7,481 bases of DNA from Clostridia bacterium (GCA_017517985.1 JAFWWX010000009.1:1-7481); one strand, 5' to 3'; positions 1 to 6,477 are shown, counted from the stretch's first letter. The notes: generated from the letters alone by a model not told the origin. Program-made: numbers and translations.

Positions 1-701
1 TCACTTTTTGCCCTGTTCTGCTCGGCTTTAATCTCTTTTAACCTTGCACGAACTGACGGGCGGGATTCAGCCTTCGAATTTGTCCAATCCCGTTCTGAGG
101 GGGATATATGGTTGTTTCGTTCCCCGAAAGTAGGCTCGGACGGACGGGATTTTTCCGTCTTTGCCACAGAAGGGTTGTCGTTGAACGGCTTTTCTTTCTG
201 CGGTGGATTGTCGAACAGCATTTCGACAAATTTATCATCGGGTGTTTTACCGGGCTGACTTCTCATAGGAACTTCCTTTTGAGATTTTTTTGCTTTGTCA
301 AGAGCGTCACGAACAATGGCTTTATTGTTTGCTCCAAGACTGAATCTCTCAAAAATTCTGTTCACCTTTGCTGCATCTTCTTCTCTTACCATAATGTCAC
401 ATTTACCATCGTTGCTGTTTTTATCTTTGAGAACGTGATACATAACGCCGTATTTTTTAGCAGCCTCACAAAACTTTTTCAAATCCTTGTCTTTTATTTC
501 AAAGACCTTTACTGCACTGTTGGATTTGAGCATTTTTTTGAGTGAAGCCTTACCCTTTGAAGGTGTATTATTGTCTTTGAGTGCAAGGGTAATCATTCGC
601 TGTAATCGTTCAGCGCTGTCACCTGACAGCTTGATTAACATTTGCACACCGTCCATCGTAATCCGCATTACCTGTTCAGCGGCTTCGCCTGAACTGCTCA
701 T
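1..701 (-). CDS. PcfB-like conjugation accessory protein (DUF3801), 3' end outside window
   Basis: The frame is open from ATG at 701 to the window edge (233 codons, no stop seen). I translated it by hand. Residues about 5-125 look like DUF3801, the family of PcfB from enterococcal pCF10: an N-terminal helical part, then KVFEIKDKDLKKF (65-77), a YGVMYHVLKDK strand region (84-94), DIMVREEDAAKVNRIFERF (102-120). The C-terminal part (140-233) is polar, proline- and charge-rich, and probably disordered, ending in a basic helix (RARLKEIKAEQ). In pCF10, PcfB helps bring the relaxosome to the VirD4-type coupling protein PcfC, so the same cytoplasmic role is inferred here. AAGGAG lies 10 nt before the ATG, inside the relaxase gene, which it overlaps by 26 nt, suggesting translational coupling. 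The true length is unknown. Confidence 0.85.
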   Translation of the reverse strand, partial: MSSSGEAAEQVMRITMDGVQMLIKLSGDSAERLQRMITLALKDNNTPSKGKASLKKMLKSNSAVKVFEIKDKDLKKFCEAAKKYGVMYHVLKDKNSNDGKCDIMVREEDAAKVNRIFERFSLGANNKAIVRDALDKAKKSQKEVPMRSQPGKTPDDKFVEMLFDNPPQKEKPFNDNPSVAKTEKSRPSEPTFGERNNHISPSERDWTNSKAESRPSVRARLKEIKAEQNRAKS

Positions 702-2022
702 CGTGGTTTCTCTCCTTTCTGATATTCAATTTTTTGCACTCGTCAATTCGCTCGTCTATAACGGGCTTTTGATTATCAATTCTTTCACAAACAATAACAT
801 CTCTCCGCAGTATTGATATGCGGGCGGAAAGATTTAAAATATGTTCTTTAAGTTCTCGGATTTCCTTTTCATCGCCACTGCGAACAGCAATTTTTAATTT
901 GTTTCTCAAAACATTTCTTGCTTCTTCAAGTTCTTTTATTTCTTCTTTGCGTGACTGTTTGAAGTCGGCAAGTTGTTCGGGTGTGTCAATATTATTTCCG
1001 CATAAAAGGTTTTGCTGTTCGATAAGTTGGTCGAGTTTCTTTACTTCAGCATAAAGAGTCGAGTACAAATATCGGTTTGAATTGGGATGCTTCTTTACGG
1101 TTTTAACTACTGTAATGAAGCGGACATAGACCTCTTGGTATGTGGGGTCTTTCATAGGAACAAAGTATTTATCCACCAAGTTATCCTGTATAGGAAAATT
1201 GATTTTTTGCCTTCTTGGTGATTGCTGAATTCTTTTTAAAATGTTTTCGGGAGTGTAATCATCACCGAGCTTATACAATCGTCTTGCCTTTGCAAAGTTC
1301 GGATGAGATATGGTTGGATATTTGCGGTTGAAGTCGAATGAGTAACCTCTGCGTTGCATATGAGAAAAGAAATCCTGCTCACTTACCGAGAGCAGAATAC
1401 ACTCATCAATGTCATTCTTCATAAAGTTATTTTTTGTCAGTTGGTTGTTCTTTTCTGCTTCGTGAATATGATACGGGACTCGCTCTGAGGACTTGGGTTT
1501 TTCAATTATCGACAGACCGTACTCCCGACAAATATCATCGGAAGTCTTTCTCAAAAGCCTGTAACTCTCTTTGCAAGAGTTGTACTTTTTGCCGTCAACA
1601 AACGATACGGAGTTGATGACAAAGTGATTGTGTATATGTTCTTTGTCGAGATGAGTGGCAACGATAACTTGGAATTTATCTCCCCACATTCTTGTCGCAA
1701 GTTCAATTCCAATATCGTGTGCGAGTTGCGGAGTAACTTCACCGGGTGCAAAAGATTGGTAGCCGTGAAAAGCTAAAATTCCATCAACTTTACGAAATCT
1801 TTTTTTAACAGCCATCATATTATCTCTCGCATTTTCCTTTGAACAATTCAGTCCCTCAACATAACATTTCTGCTCTGTCTTTGAGTCATTCATCGCATAA
1901 TCCATAACATCGTAAAGAGATTGAAGTTCCTCATTGGTGTATCTTGTCTTGTCGGGATTGGTGGCATAGTCAAGAGCTTTATCTATTCTTCCTTTGATAC
2001 TCCAAAGTTTTGTCGTAGCTAT
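676..2022 (-). CDS. MOBP-type relaxase/mobilization nuclease with non-canonical (ATA?) start
   Basis: This enzyme would nick oriT, become covalently attached to the 5' end and pilot the strand. The first ATG is at 1905 (409 aa), but the same frame continues upstream to 2022 and reads (I)ATTKLWSIKGRIDKALDYATNPDKT, which matches the usual N-terminus of these relaxases. With that start the protein has 448 residues. Tyr19 is the likely catalytic tyrosine, and HLDKEHIHNHFVIN (124-137) is the metal-binding three-histidine motif. Residues about 280-430 are charged and coiled-coil-like. No ATG, GTG or TTG lies between the upstream in-frame stop (just beyond 2050) and 1905. The candidates are ATA at 2022, which overlaps the mobC stop as ATAG, or ACG at 2016. 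Either a rare start is used or the start was lost. A protein starting at 1905 would lack Tyr19. Family call is firm; start is not. Confidence 0.85.
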   Translation of the reverse strand: MATTKLWSIKGRIDKALDYATNPDKTRYTNEELQSLYDVMDYAMNDSKTEQKCYVEGLNCSKENARDNMMAVKKRFRKVDGILAFHGYQSFAPGEVTPQLAHDIGIELATRMWGDKFQVIVATHLDKEHIHNHFVINSVSFVDGKKYNSCKESYRLLRKTSDDICREYGLSIIEKPKSSERVPYHIHEAEKNNQLTKNNFMKNDIDECILLSVSEQDFFSHMQRRGYSFDFNRKYPTISHPNFAKARRLYKLGDDYTPENILKRIQQSPRRQKINFPIQDNLVDKYFVPMKDPTYQEVYVRFITVVKTVKKHPNSNRYLYSTLYAEVKKLDQLIEQQNLLCGNNIDTPEQLADFKQSRKEEIKELEEARNVLRNKLKIAVRSGDEKEIRELKEHILNLSARISILRRDVIVCERIDNQKPVIDERIDECKKLNIRKERNHDEQFRRSR

Positions 2023-2342
2023 TCTTCGCTTGGATTGAATGCGGAAACAAGTTCATTTTTCAGAAAATCAATCTCTTTGAGAGCCTTCATCAATTCGGGT
2101 GTGTTGATATATTTTTGTGTGCGGGCAACAACAAGAAGCTGGTCTAAATTCCTGCCGATTGCATTAAACTCTTTTAAAAGTTTCGTGTAGTCGGCAGGCG
2201 GCATTTGCTTCGGAACACAGCCGTTAATCATATAACGAAACAACATTGATTTTGTCAGACCTGTTTCTTTGCAAAGACTTTGAAGCTTGTTGCACTCGTT
2301 TTTGTTAAGATAAAAATTCACCCTTATGTGTCTGCTTCTCAT
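2019..2342 (-). CDS. mobC: MobC-family relaxosome accessory protein
   Basis: A 107-residue basic protein. Residues 5-40 (IRVNFYLNKNECNKLQSL, then GLTKSMLFRYMI) fit a ribbon-helix-helix DNA-binding unit: a short beta strand followed by two helices. Residues 50-100, with FNAIGRNLDQLLVVAR, match the MobC family, whose members bind oriT and help the relaxase open the strands. AAAGGAG lies 7 nt before the ATG. The ATG overlaps the stop of the 34-codon gene upstream as ATGA, and the gene's TAG stop overlaps the presumed relaxase start, so the three are probably translated as a coupled unit. The presumed oriT lies just upstream, so the protein may also regulate this operon by binding there; this is inference. 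Confidence 0.85.
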   Translation of the reverse strand: MRSRHIRVNFYLNKNECNKLQSLCKETGLTKSMLFRYMINGCVPKQMPPADYTKLLKEFNAIGRNLDQLLVVARTQKYINTPELMKALKEIDFLKNELVSAFNPSEE

Positions 2343-2443
2343 TCAATCACTCCTTTCTTCTGAAGTTTATTTTTGATTACTGTTGCGGTTGCGTTGGATG
2401 CGAATGCGAGAACTGCAACGGCAACAATGCCTAATGTGTTCAT
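2339..2443 (-). CDS. 34-residue hydrophobic small protein upstream of mobC
   Basis: A short ORF encodes a protein that starts MNTLGIVAVAVLAFASN and ends KNKLQKKGVIE. AAAGGAGG at 2452-2459 stands 8 nt before the ATG, as good a ribosome binding site as any in the window. The TGA stop overlaps the mobC ATG (ATGA), the standard geometry of translational coupling. Residues about 3-23 are hydrophobic enough for one membrane helix, and the basic tail (KNKLQKK) would then face the cytoplasm. I recognise no family. It could be a true membrane peptide of the transfer machinery, or a leader peptide whose translation sets the mobC level. The RBS and overlap make translation likely; function is unknown. 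Confidence 0.7.
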   Translation of the reverse strand: MNTLGIVAVAVLAFASNATATVIKNKLQKKGVIE

Positions 2444-2462
2444 TGGAATCTCCTCCTTTCTT

Positions 2463-2570
2463 CACGGGGTATTAGGGGTGTGAAACCCCTAACGTGCGGA
2501 TTTGTACGTTCAAATCCATTGCTCGCTAAGACAAATGCCACGAAATCAGCTATCCTTTAACAGATTTCGT
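2463..2570. other. Candidate origin of transfer (oriT): three consecutive inverted repeats
   Basis: The gap between the small acidic gene and the mobC operon holds three inverted repeats. (1) TTAGGGGT / ACCCCTAA at 2472-2479 and 2485-2492, loop GTGAA, flanked by CACG (2463-2466) and CGTG (2493-2496), which could pair around a 5-nt bulge. (2) GGATTTG / CAAATCC at 2498-2504 and 2511-2517, overlapped by an alternative pair AACGT / ACGTT (2491-2495, 2506-2510). (3) ACGAAATC / GATTTCGT at 2540-2547 and 2563-2570, which covers the stop of the upstream gene. None has a downstream T-run, so they are not ordinary terminators. Clustered repeats directly upstream of mobC-relaxase are the usual arrangement of an oriT. 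The nick site cannot be placed from sequence alone. Confidence 0.6.
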
Positions 2571-2793
2571 CTATAAGGTGTTCCTCCTCGTCCTCGCCTT
2601 CGTCATCGTCCTCCGATTCCTTTTCAAATACCTTGTAAGCCAATACAGGTTCGGTATCATTAAGGACATCATCAATTATGGGTGTCTGAGTCTTAAGAGT
2701 TCTTACCATATCGAGAGCTATGTCAGCCGAAGGTGCAGTACAAGTGGCTTCAAAGGTCTTTGTTTCGGTTAAGATTACTTTATAGTCCTTCAT
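2557..2793 (-). CDS. Small acidic DpnD-PcfM-like protein
   Basis: The protein has 78 residues from ATG 2793. AGGAGG stands 8 nt upstream of that ATG, which favours it over an in-frame GTG at 2802 that overlaps the Shine-Dalgarno itself. The N-terminus MKDYKVILTETKTFEA resembles the start of the next gene upstream (MKEFEVVITETLKKS), pointing to a DpnD-PcfM-type module and perhaps a tandem duplication. Residues about 57-78 are a highly acidic tail (ESEDDDEGEDEEE), which could mimic DNA or bind a basic partner; that is speculation. It begins 12 nt after the preceding stop and is probably in the same operon. The family call is moderate because the sequence is short. The function of DpnD-PcfM proteins is not known. 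Confidence 0.65.
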   Translation of the reverse strand: MKDYKVILTETKTFEATCTAPSADIALDMVRTLKTQTPIIDDVLNDTEPVLAYKVFEKESEDDDEGEDEEEHLIDEIC

Positions 2794-2805
2794 CCATATC
2801 ACCTC

Positions 2806-3369
2806 CTATCTATCTAAATCTTTTTTATTCGGTACATAAGGAACTGCTGTTATTTCATCACCTTGTCTGTAAAATCTTTCGGGCTTTTTGAATTGTTCTG
2901 AAAAGATTTTGATTTGTGCATCGGTTAAACTTGTCAAATCATCACCTTCGCCTTTGCAGATAAAAAACTTGCCGGCAATAATATCAGTTACTCGACCTTC
3001 CTTGTTTTTCAAAGCTCGATTGAGGGGTAGACCTTGCGTCTTTCCGTCACGGTTGTAAACAATAACGCTGTCATCCTCAAATGGAATGATGTCAATGTTT
3101 CCTCCTACGGCTTCCCTTAAATCTTCAAACTTGCAACCGATTTCTGTGACCTGTGCGAGTTTGCGTGGCTCTAAAAGAACGACCTTTATTTTTTCGGGGA
3201 GTAACTCTTTCGCTTCAAAGTTCACGCCTGTAAAGTCATCAGCATCAAGGATATATTCACCTTTGTACCAGTCGTCTGTAGCTTTTTGTTGAGCTTCATC
3301 CAAACTGTCTGCCATTACTTTTACAGACTTTTTCAATGTTTCAGTTATAACAACTTCAAACTCCTTCAT
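2806..3369 (-). CDS. DpnD-PcfM / DUF3846 two-domain protein
   Basis: The protein has 187 residues. Residues 1-52 (MKEFEVVITETLKKSVKVMA, then YILDADDF) fit the DpnD-PcfM family, named after a protein of the DpnI/II restriction region and a pCF10 protein. Residues about 60-165 (IKVVLLEPRKLAQVTEIG, later GNIDIIPFEDDSVIVYN, then DIIAGKFFICKGEGDDLTSL) look like DUF3846, a domain common in ICE and phage cargo and of unknown activity. ATG 3369 is preferred: it overlaps the upstream TGA as ATGA and has AGGAG 9 nt upstream, whereas an in-frame TTG at 3375 lies too close to the Shine-Dalgarno. No catalytic motif is visible. A cytoplasmic accessory role in DNA transfer or host takeover is inferred only from its position. 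Confidence 0.75.
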   Translation of the reverse strand: MKEFEVVITETLKKSVKVMADSLDEAQQKATDDWYKGEYILDADDFTGVNFEAKELLPEKIKVVLLEPRKLAQVTEIGCKFEDLREAVGGNIDIIPFEDDSVIVYNRDGKTQGLPLNRALKNKEGRVTDIIAGKFFICKGEGDDLTSLTDAQIKIFSEQFKKPERFYRQGDEITAVPYVPNKKDLDR

Positions 3370-4313
3370 CGGCAATCTCTCCTTTCTTTTTGAGATTTGT
3401 ATGGTATGTTCAAAGTGTAACGAAGGTAATCGTTTACATCTTTGCCTACAGGTACGAAGTGACTTCTGACCGAGTATTTATCCGACAAAAGATTAGTCAA
3501 TGCTCTTGCGGCATTGTGTCCTGCCCGGTCATTGTCAAGATGAAGATGGATTGTTTTGGTGTCGTGTTTTGCAAGGTAAGAAGAAAGTGCAACAGGGATT
3601 TTTATTTGCTCTTTGTTACCTTGGTTATATACTCCTGAAAGAGAAACAAGGCTCAAACTTTTATAGTCTGAGCCTTGCTTTTCACAAAGGGTTGCGTATG
3701 AAATTAAATCTATTGCACTCTCAAAAAGGTGTACTGAGTCTGTGTCATTGTTTACCAGCCGAAAAGAAAACTCTTTGTTACTGCCTGCAACATCATAGAA
3801 GAAACGGCTGCTTTCCGTTCCTCTTACGGTTGCATATTTCGGCTTATGTTTTTCATCATAGCCGACAAAGACAAGGTTATCTCTCTGCAAACTCTGATAG
3901 ATAAAACCCTCATTGATGAAGTAATCAATTACAGTTCGGGATATTCCTCTCTTAAGAAGATAAGAGATAACCTTATCGTTATTAGGAGCTCTCGGCAACA
4001 GAGAAAAACTCTTTAATGCTTGATTTGTTTCGTGTGTAGTAACGGGTATTTTTTCAAATGCTGCTATCTGTAAAACGGCATCTTTAAATTTCATTCCTCT
4101 CACTTTAACAAGAAAATCCAAAGCGTTTTTACCGCCTATACCTCTCGACCACCACATCCATTTACCGTTGGAAATTTTCAAACTGCTGTGCGTTTTGGTT
4201 GAGTATGTGCTTGGAGATATTCTTGTCAGTTCATCAGGCTCACAGTATTGCAAGTAGGTGAGCAGGTCAATCTCTTTGACACGGGCAACGGTGTCGGGGT
4301 CAATAAACTGCAT
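3366..4313 (-). CDS. DUF3991/TOPRIM-domain protein, primase-like
   Basis: The protein has 315 residues. The N-terminal part (about 1-85) resembles a CHC2/DUF3991 region (HSSLKISNGKWMWWSRGIGG then NALDFLVKVRG) but has no zinc-ligand cysteine set. Residues about 190-295 form a TOPRIM fold: the conserved Glu in VHLFESAIDLISY (Glu198), the DxD pair in HLHLDNDRAGHNAA (Asp260, Asp262), and a GKDVNDYL end. These acidic residues bind Mg2+ in DnaG-type primases and topoisomerases. The protein may prime or process the transferred strand, but no full primase domain is evident. I chose ATG 4313, with GGGAG 11 nt upstream and 2 nt between it and the upstream stop. GTG at 4325 is in frame but abuts its Shine-Dalgarno. 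The 3' end overlaps the next gene by 4 nt. Confidence 0.8.
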   Translation of the reverse strand: MQFIDPDTVARVKEIDLLTYLQYCEPDELTRISPSTYSTKTHSSLKISNGKWMWWSRGIGGKNALDFLVKVRGMKFKDAVLQIAAFEKIPVTTHETNQALKSFSLLPRAPNNDKVISYLLKRGISRTVIDYFINEGFIYQSLQRDNLVFVGYDEKHKPKYATVRGTESSRFFYDVAGSNKEFSFRLVNNDTDSVHLFESAIDLISYATLCEKQGSDYKSLSLVSLSGVYNQGNKEQIKIPVALSSYLAKHDTKTIHLHLDNDRAGHNAARALTNLLSDKYSVRSHFVPVGKDVNDYLRYTLNIPYKSQKERRDCR

Positions 4314-4315
4314 AG

Positions 4316-4654
4316 TTATCTGCACTCCCGACTTGTTCGTGATTTAAGTAAGCTGTGAAGCTCATCGGCTTTGTTCTCAATGCAAGAAAGTATTTCCTGC
4401 ATATGATTACTTTCGCCGTTTTCCCAAGCTAAAAAGAGGTCATTCAACGGCTCTTTTTGTTTGAGAAGTGCCTTGCATTGCTTCGGTGTCAAATCGTTTT
4501 CTTCAATGGATAACATAATATCCTCACGCATAACGAGTTCATAAGCATACTGCATAACTACTCCGGGTGATGAACGGCGAAGCATTGATTTGAACTTTTC
4601 CTGTTCGGCATACAGCTTTTTATATAAAGCGGTATTGAGTTGTTCGGATGTCAT
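4316..4654 (-). CDS. DUF3848-like hypothetical protein
   Basis: A 112-residue, mostly helical, soluble protein. The pattern LYKKLYAEQEKFKSML (10-25), YELVMREDIMLSIEENDLTP (38-57) and QEPLNDLF-type segment resembles DUF3848, a family of unknown function found next to TOPRIM/DUF3991 genes in Firmicute ICEs. AAAGGAGG stands 10 nt before the ATG; another in-frame ATG nearer the Shine-Dalgarno is followed at once by TGA and cannot serve. It is the first backbone gene after the inserted ROK block and ends 2 nt before the TOPRIM gene, so it likely leads an operon running to the oriT region. No clear sigma-A promoter is visible in the 170 bp upstream. No catalytic motif is seen; the family name is from memory and could be a neighbouring DUF. 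Confidence 0.7.
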   Translation of the reverse strand: MTSEQLNTALYKKLYAEQEKFKSMLRRSSPGVVMQYAYELVMREDIMLSIEENDLTPKQCKALLKQKEPLNDLFLAWENGESNHMQEILSCIENKADELHSLLKSRTSRECR

Positions 4655-4772
4655 TCTTCACATTCCTCCTTTGTTTTAATGTTGGGACAATTTATGATTG
4701 TTGTTTTAAAGTTTTACTCGTATCTATTTAAAAAGCGTATTGTTTGTTATTGGCTTTACAGAAAAATATACT

Positions 4773-4795
4773 GATAAAAGACTATCTCTTTTATC
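4773..4795. repeat. Perfect 9-bp inverted repeat with 5-bp spacer
   Basis: GATAAAAGA (4773-4781) and TCTTTTATC (4787-4795) are exact reverse complements around CTATC. The repeat is AT-rich and has no adjoining T-run of terminator type on either strand. It sits between the terminator after the ROK gene and the start of the DUF3848-like gene, so an operator controlling the backbone operon is the natural guess. No binding protein can be named. Confidence 0.5.
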
Positions 4796-4820
4796 TACGG
4801 TTTTATATTATTCTTTTACC

Positions 4821-4855
4821 AAAAAGAAAAAGCTGACAGAATATCCGTCAGCTTT
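4821..4855 (-). terminator. Rho-independent terminator of the ROK gene
   Basis: AAAGCTGAC (4829-4837) and GTCAGCTTT (4847-4855) form a 9-bp stem with a 9-nt loop. Read on the minus strand the stem is followed by TTCTTTTT (complement of 4821-4828), a good U-tract. It begins 42 nt past the ROK stop. It should separate ROK transcription from the backbone genes further left. Confidence 0.85.
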
Positions 4856-4896
4856 AATTTTAATATGCTATTTTAAAAGTCTTGTCTATTCTATGT

Positions 4897-6315
4897 TTAC
4901 CAACAAATATCACAAAAGCTGTCACCATTTACAAGGCTGTGATACGACGAGATTGCGGTACCAGCAGCGGCTGAATAAATTTTTTGTGTACCTAAAATTA
5001 TATTACAATTTTGAGCTGGTATACCAATTGCACTATTTGCTTTTATTGTATTTAATTCGTTATGAAGTTGGCTTATTTCCCACACTATTCTTCCTGAAAA
5101 GATTATTATATCAGGATTAAAGAAATTAATTAAAAGACCAATCATATATCCAATATATTCCTTTAACACGCGATATCTGTATGGATGTGTTTCGTTAAAA
5201 TTTTTAAGTTCATTTTGATTATTTATTCTTTCTAAATAATTATCTAAATCATACGAATCAAAAACATTTCTTCTAAAAGCACTTTCAAGACAAGCTATTT
5301 TACCACATTCACAGGGGGAGATATGCTTCGTTACTTTTTTTATGCTATTAATATCTTGATTTTCTTCTATTGTCGGAGTGATTCCTTCATAAGAAAACTT
5401 GTCAGTGAATTCTTCTATAGATAACATTGAGTTTTGTATTTTATCTACTAACAAATCAGGCGCTGGTGTATGACCAAACTCTCCAAAAGAATTCGTGCCA
5501 CCTCTACATAACTTGTTGTTTAAAATAAGTGATGCCCCTATGCCTGCAGCGATATAGACGCAACATACATTTTTTGCAGAAGAATAGTCTTCTTTTTTTT
5601 CGGATTTGCAATATAGTGCTTCTTTTTCGTAAATTGATGCTGCTTGTGTATCATGCTCAAAAAAAACACTTATTTCATTTTTTTCAAGACGTTTCCACAA
5701 TTCAATAGAAAGCAAATCTTTAATAAATACATTTCTCAAGCATTTAATATTAGGACTGAAATCAATTCTTAAATTATCTTTGTTTATAATTCCTGGAAAT
5801 GAAATTCCTACAGACAACAATTTTTGAGTCTGATTATCAATCTGAATTAGGCAATCAAATATTTTTTTTAATCTCCATGCAATGCCATCGACAGAGTTTT
5901 CTCTGTTGTAACAAAAATATCCTTCATCAACAGATTTTTCATCTGCAACTCTAACATCATCTTGTTTTAATGACTTGTAGATTTCTTTTAATCCTATTGA
6001 TTCGAAATAGGATTCTGTTAAAGGTTCAAAATCAAAATTACATAAATACAGCTTTATTTGTGTTGCACCAATACTGATACCTGCATGGATTGAGAAATCA
6101 CGATCTAGAAAGAATCCTTCGGAATTGGATTTTATAGGACTGTTCTTAATGTCAAAATCTTTAATTGCATTTTGCAATGTTGGCCAAGCTACTCCAAGCA
6201 GATTTTTTAATGTTGTTTTGTCTGGCACCTTGTAATGCCTTATCGCTTCAATATAAGCAAAGTATTTGGATAAAAACTCAATTTTATCGCTTTTGTTTGT
6301 AATGTTAATGTCCAA
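4897..6315 (-). CDS. ROK-family transcriptional regulator, atypical
   Basis: The protein has 472 residues. Residues about 20-56 (DKTTLKNLLGVAWPTLQNAI) fit a helix-turn-helix. From about 78 there is an ASKHA/ROK fold: ISIGATQIKLYL (80-91), VGISFPGIINKD (169-180), FFEHDTQAAS (218-227, catalytic-type Asp222), AAGIGASLILNNK (256-268), GEFGH (278-282), CECGKIACLE (335-344) and a C-terminal PDIIIFSG. ROK members are sugar kinases or NagC/Mlc/XylR-like repressors that sense sugars. The DNA-binding end argues for a repressor. Ser81 replaces the usual Asp of the DxGxT motif, so kinase activity is unlikely. His282 and Cys335/337/342 would bind zinc, but are separated by 53 residues, not the usual 10 or so. 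It starts with TTG, with AAAGGA 9 nt upstream. No sugar genes adjoin it; the divergent membrane-protein gene is the likely target. Confidence 0.85.
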   Translation of the reverse strand: MDINITNKSDKIEFLSKYFAYIEAIRHYKVPDKTTLKNLLGVAWPTLQNAIKDFDIKNSPIKSNSEGFFLDRDFSIHAGISIGATQIKLYLCNFDFEPLTESYFESIGLKEIYKSLKQDDVRVADEKSVDEGYFCYNRENSVDGIAWRLKKIFDCLIQIDNQTQKLLSVGISFPGIINKDNLRIDFSPNIKCLRNVFIKDLLSIELWKRLEKNEISVFFEHDTQAASIYEKEALYCKSEKKEDYSSAKNVCCVYIAAGIGASLILNNKLCRGGTNSFGEFGHTPAPDLLVDKIQNSMLSIEEFTDKFSYEGITPTIEENQDINSIKKVTKHISPCECGKIACLESAFRRNVFDSYDLDNYLERINNQNELKNFNETHPYRYRVLKEYIGYMIGLLINFFNPDIIIFSGRIVWEISQLHNELNTIKANSAIGIPAQNCNIILGTQKIYSAAAGTAISSYHSLVNGDSFCDICW

Positions 6316-6354
6316 AAAAAGCAGTCCTTTCTAAAAAACCATAAATTCTTGTTT

Positions 6355-6383
6355 ATTATATCACTACCTTCAATAAAATTCAA
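6355..6383 (-). promoter_or_regulatory. Sigma-A promoter of the ROK gene
   Basis: On the minus strand, TTGAAT (complement of 6378-6383) and TATAAT (complement of 6355-6360) are separated by exactly 17 bp. The -10 box is perfect. The predicted mRNA would start near 6348, leaving a leader of about 33 nt before the TTG start at 6315. Confidence 0.8.
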
Positions 6384-6400
6384 GATTAACTACATCGATA

Positions 6401-6412
6401 TATTGTACAATA
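6401..6412. promoter_or_regulatory. Perfect 12-bp palindrome, candidate operator
   Basis: TATTGTACAATA is its own reverse complement. It lies 17 bp upstream of the -35 box of the ROK promoter. Its half-sites TATTG/CAATA recur in TATTGCAATA at 6452-6461, over the divergent promoter, suggesting one protein binds both. The ROK protein is the obvious candidate, by inference. Confidence 0.5.
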
Positions 6413-6450
6413 ATAACAAATAAATTTTGTGACATATCACAGTTTATTTA

Positions 6451-6477
6451 ATATTGCAATAAATGTAAATGCAATAT
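6451..6477. promoter_or_regulatory. Inverted repeat over the divergent promoter, candidate operator
   Basis: ATATTGCA (6451-6458) and TGCAATAT (6470-6477) are exact reverse complements with an 11-bp spacer. The left arm is also part of a perfect 10-bp palindrome TATTGCAATA (6452-6461). The arms cover the -35 box and touch the -10 box of the plus-strand promoter, where a bound protein would block RNA polymerase. Confidence 0.5.

Noticed and set aside
108..545. 145-codon plus-strand ORF
   Set aside because: It lies opposite the PcfB-like gene, has no ribosome binding site, and its protein looks like a translated antisense strand. The minus-strand frame is a recognisable family.
2540..2570. Inverted repeat ACGAAATC/GATTTCGT as a terminator of the upstream gene
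   Set aside because: The loop is 15 nt, the stem is AT-rich, and no T-run follows on the minus strand. It fits better with the oriT repeats.
3390..3904. Plus-strand ORFs opposite the TOPRIM gene
   Set aside because: The minus frame has TOPRIM motifs and a clear start. The plus ORFs are cysteine/phenylalanine-rich antisense readings with no ribosome binding site.
4313..4325. GTG at 4325 as start of the TOPRIM gene
   Set aside because: The GGGAG Shine-Dalgarno runs into the GTG itself. ATG at 4313 has an 11-nt spacing and directly follows the previous stop.
6332..6343. Three-codon upstream ORF (ATG GTT TTT TAG) in the ROK leader
   Set aside because: It has no ribosome binding site and is too short and AT-rich to distinguish from chance.
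6428..6441. TGTGA-N4-TCACA as a CRP site
   Set aside because: The spacing is 4 and not 6, and Clostridia do not use an E. coli-type CRP site. It may be some other operator but the resemblance is not evidence for CRP.
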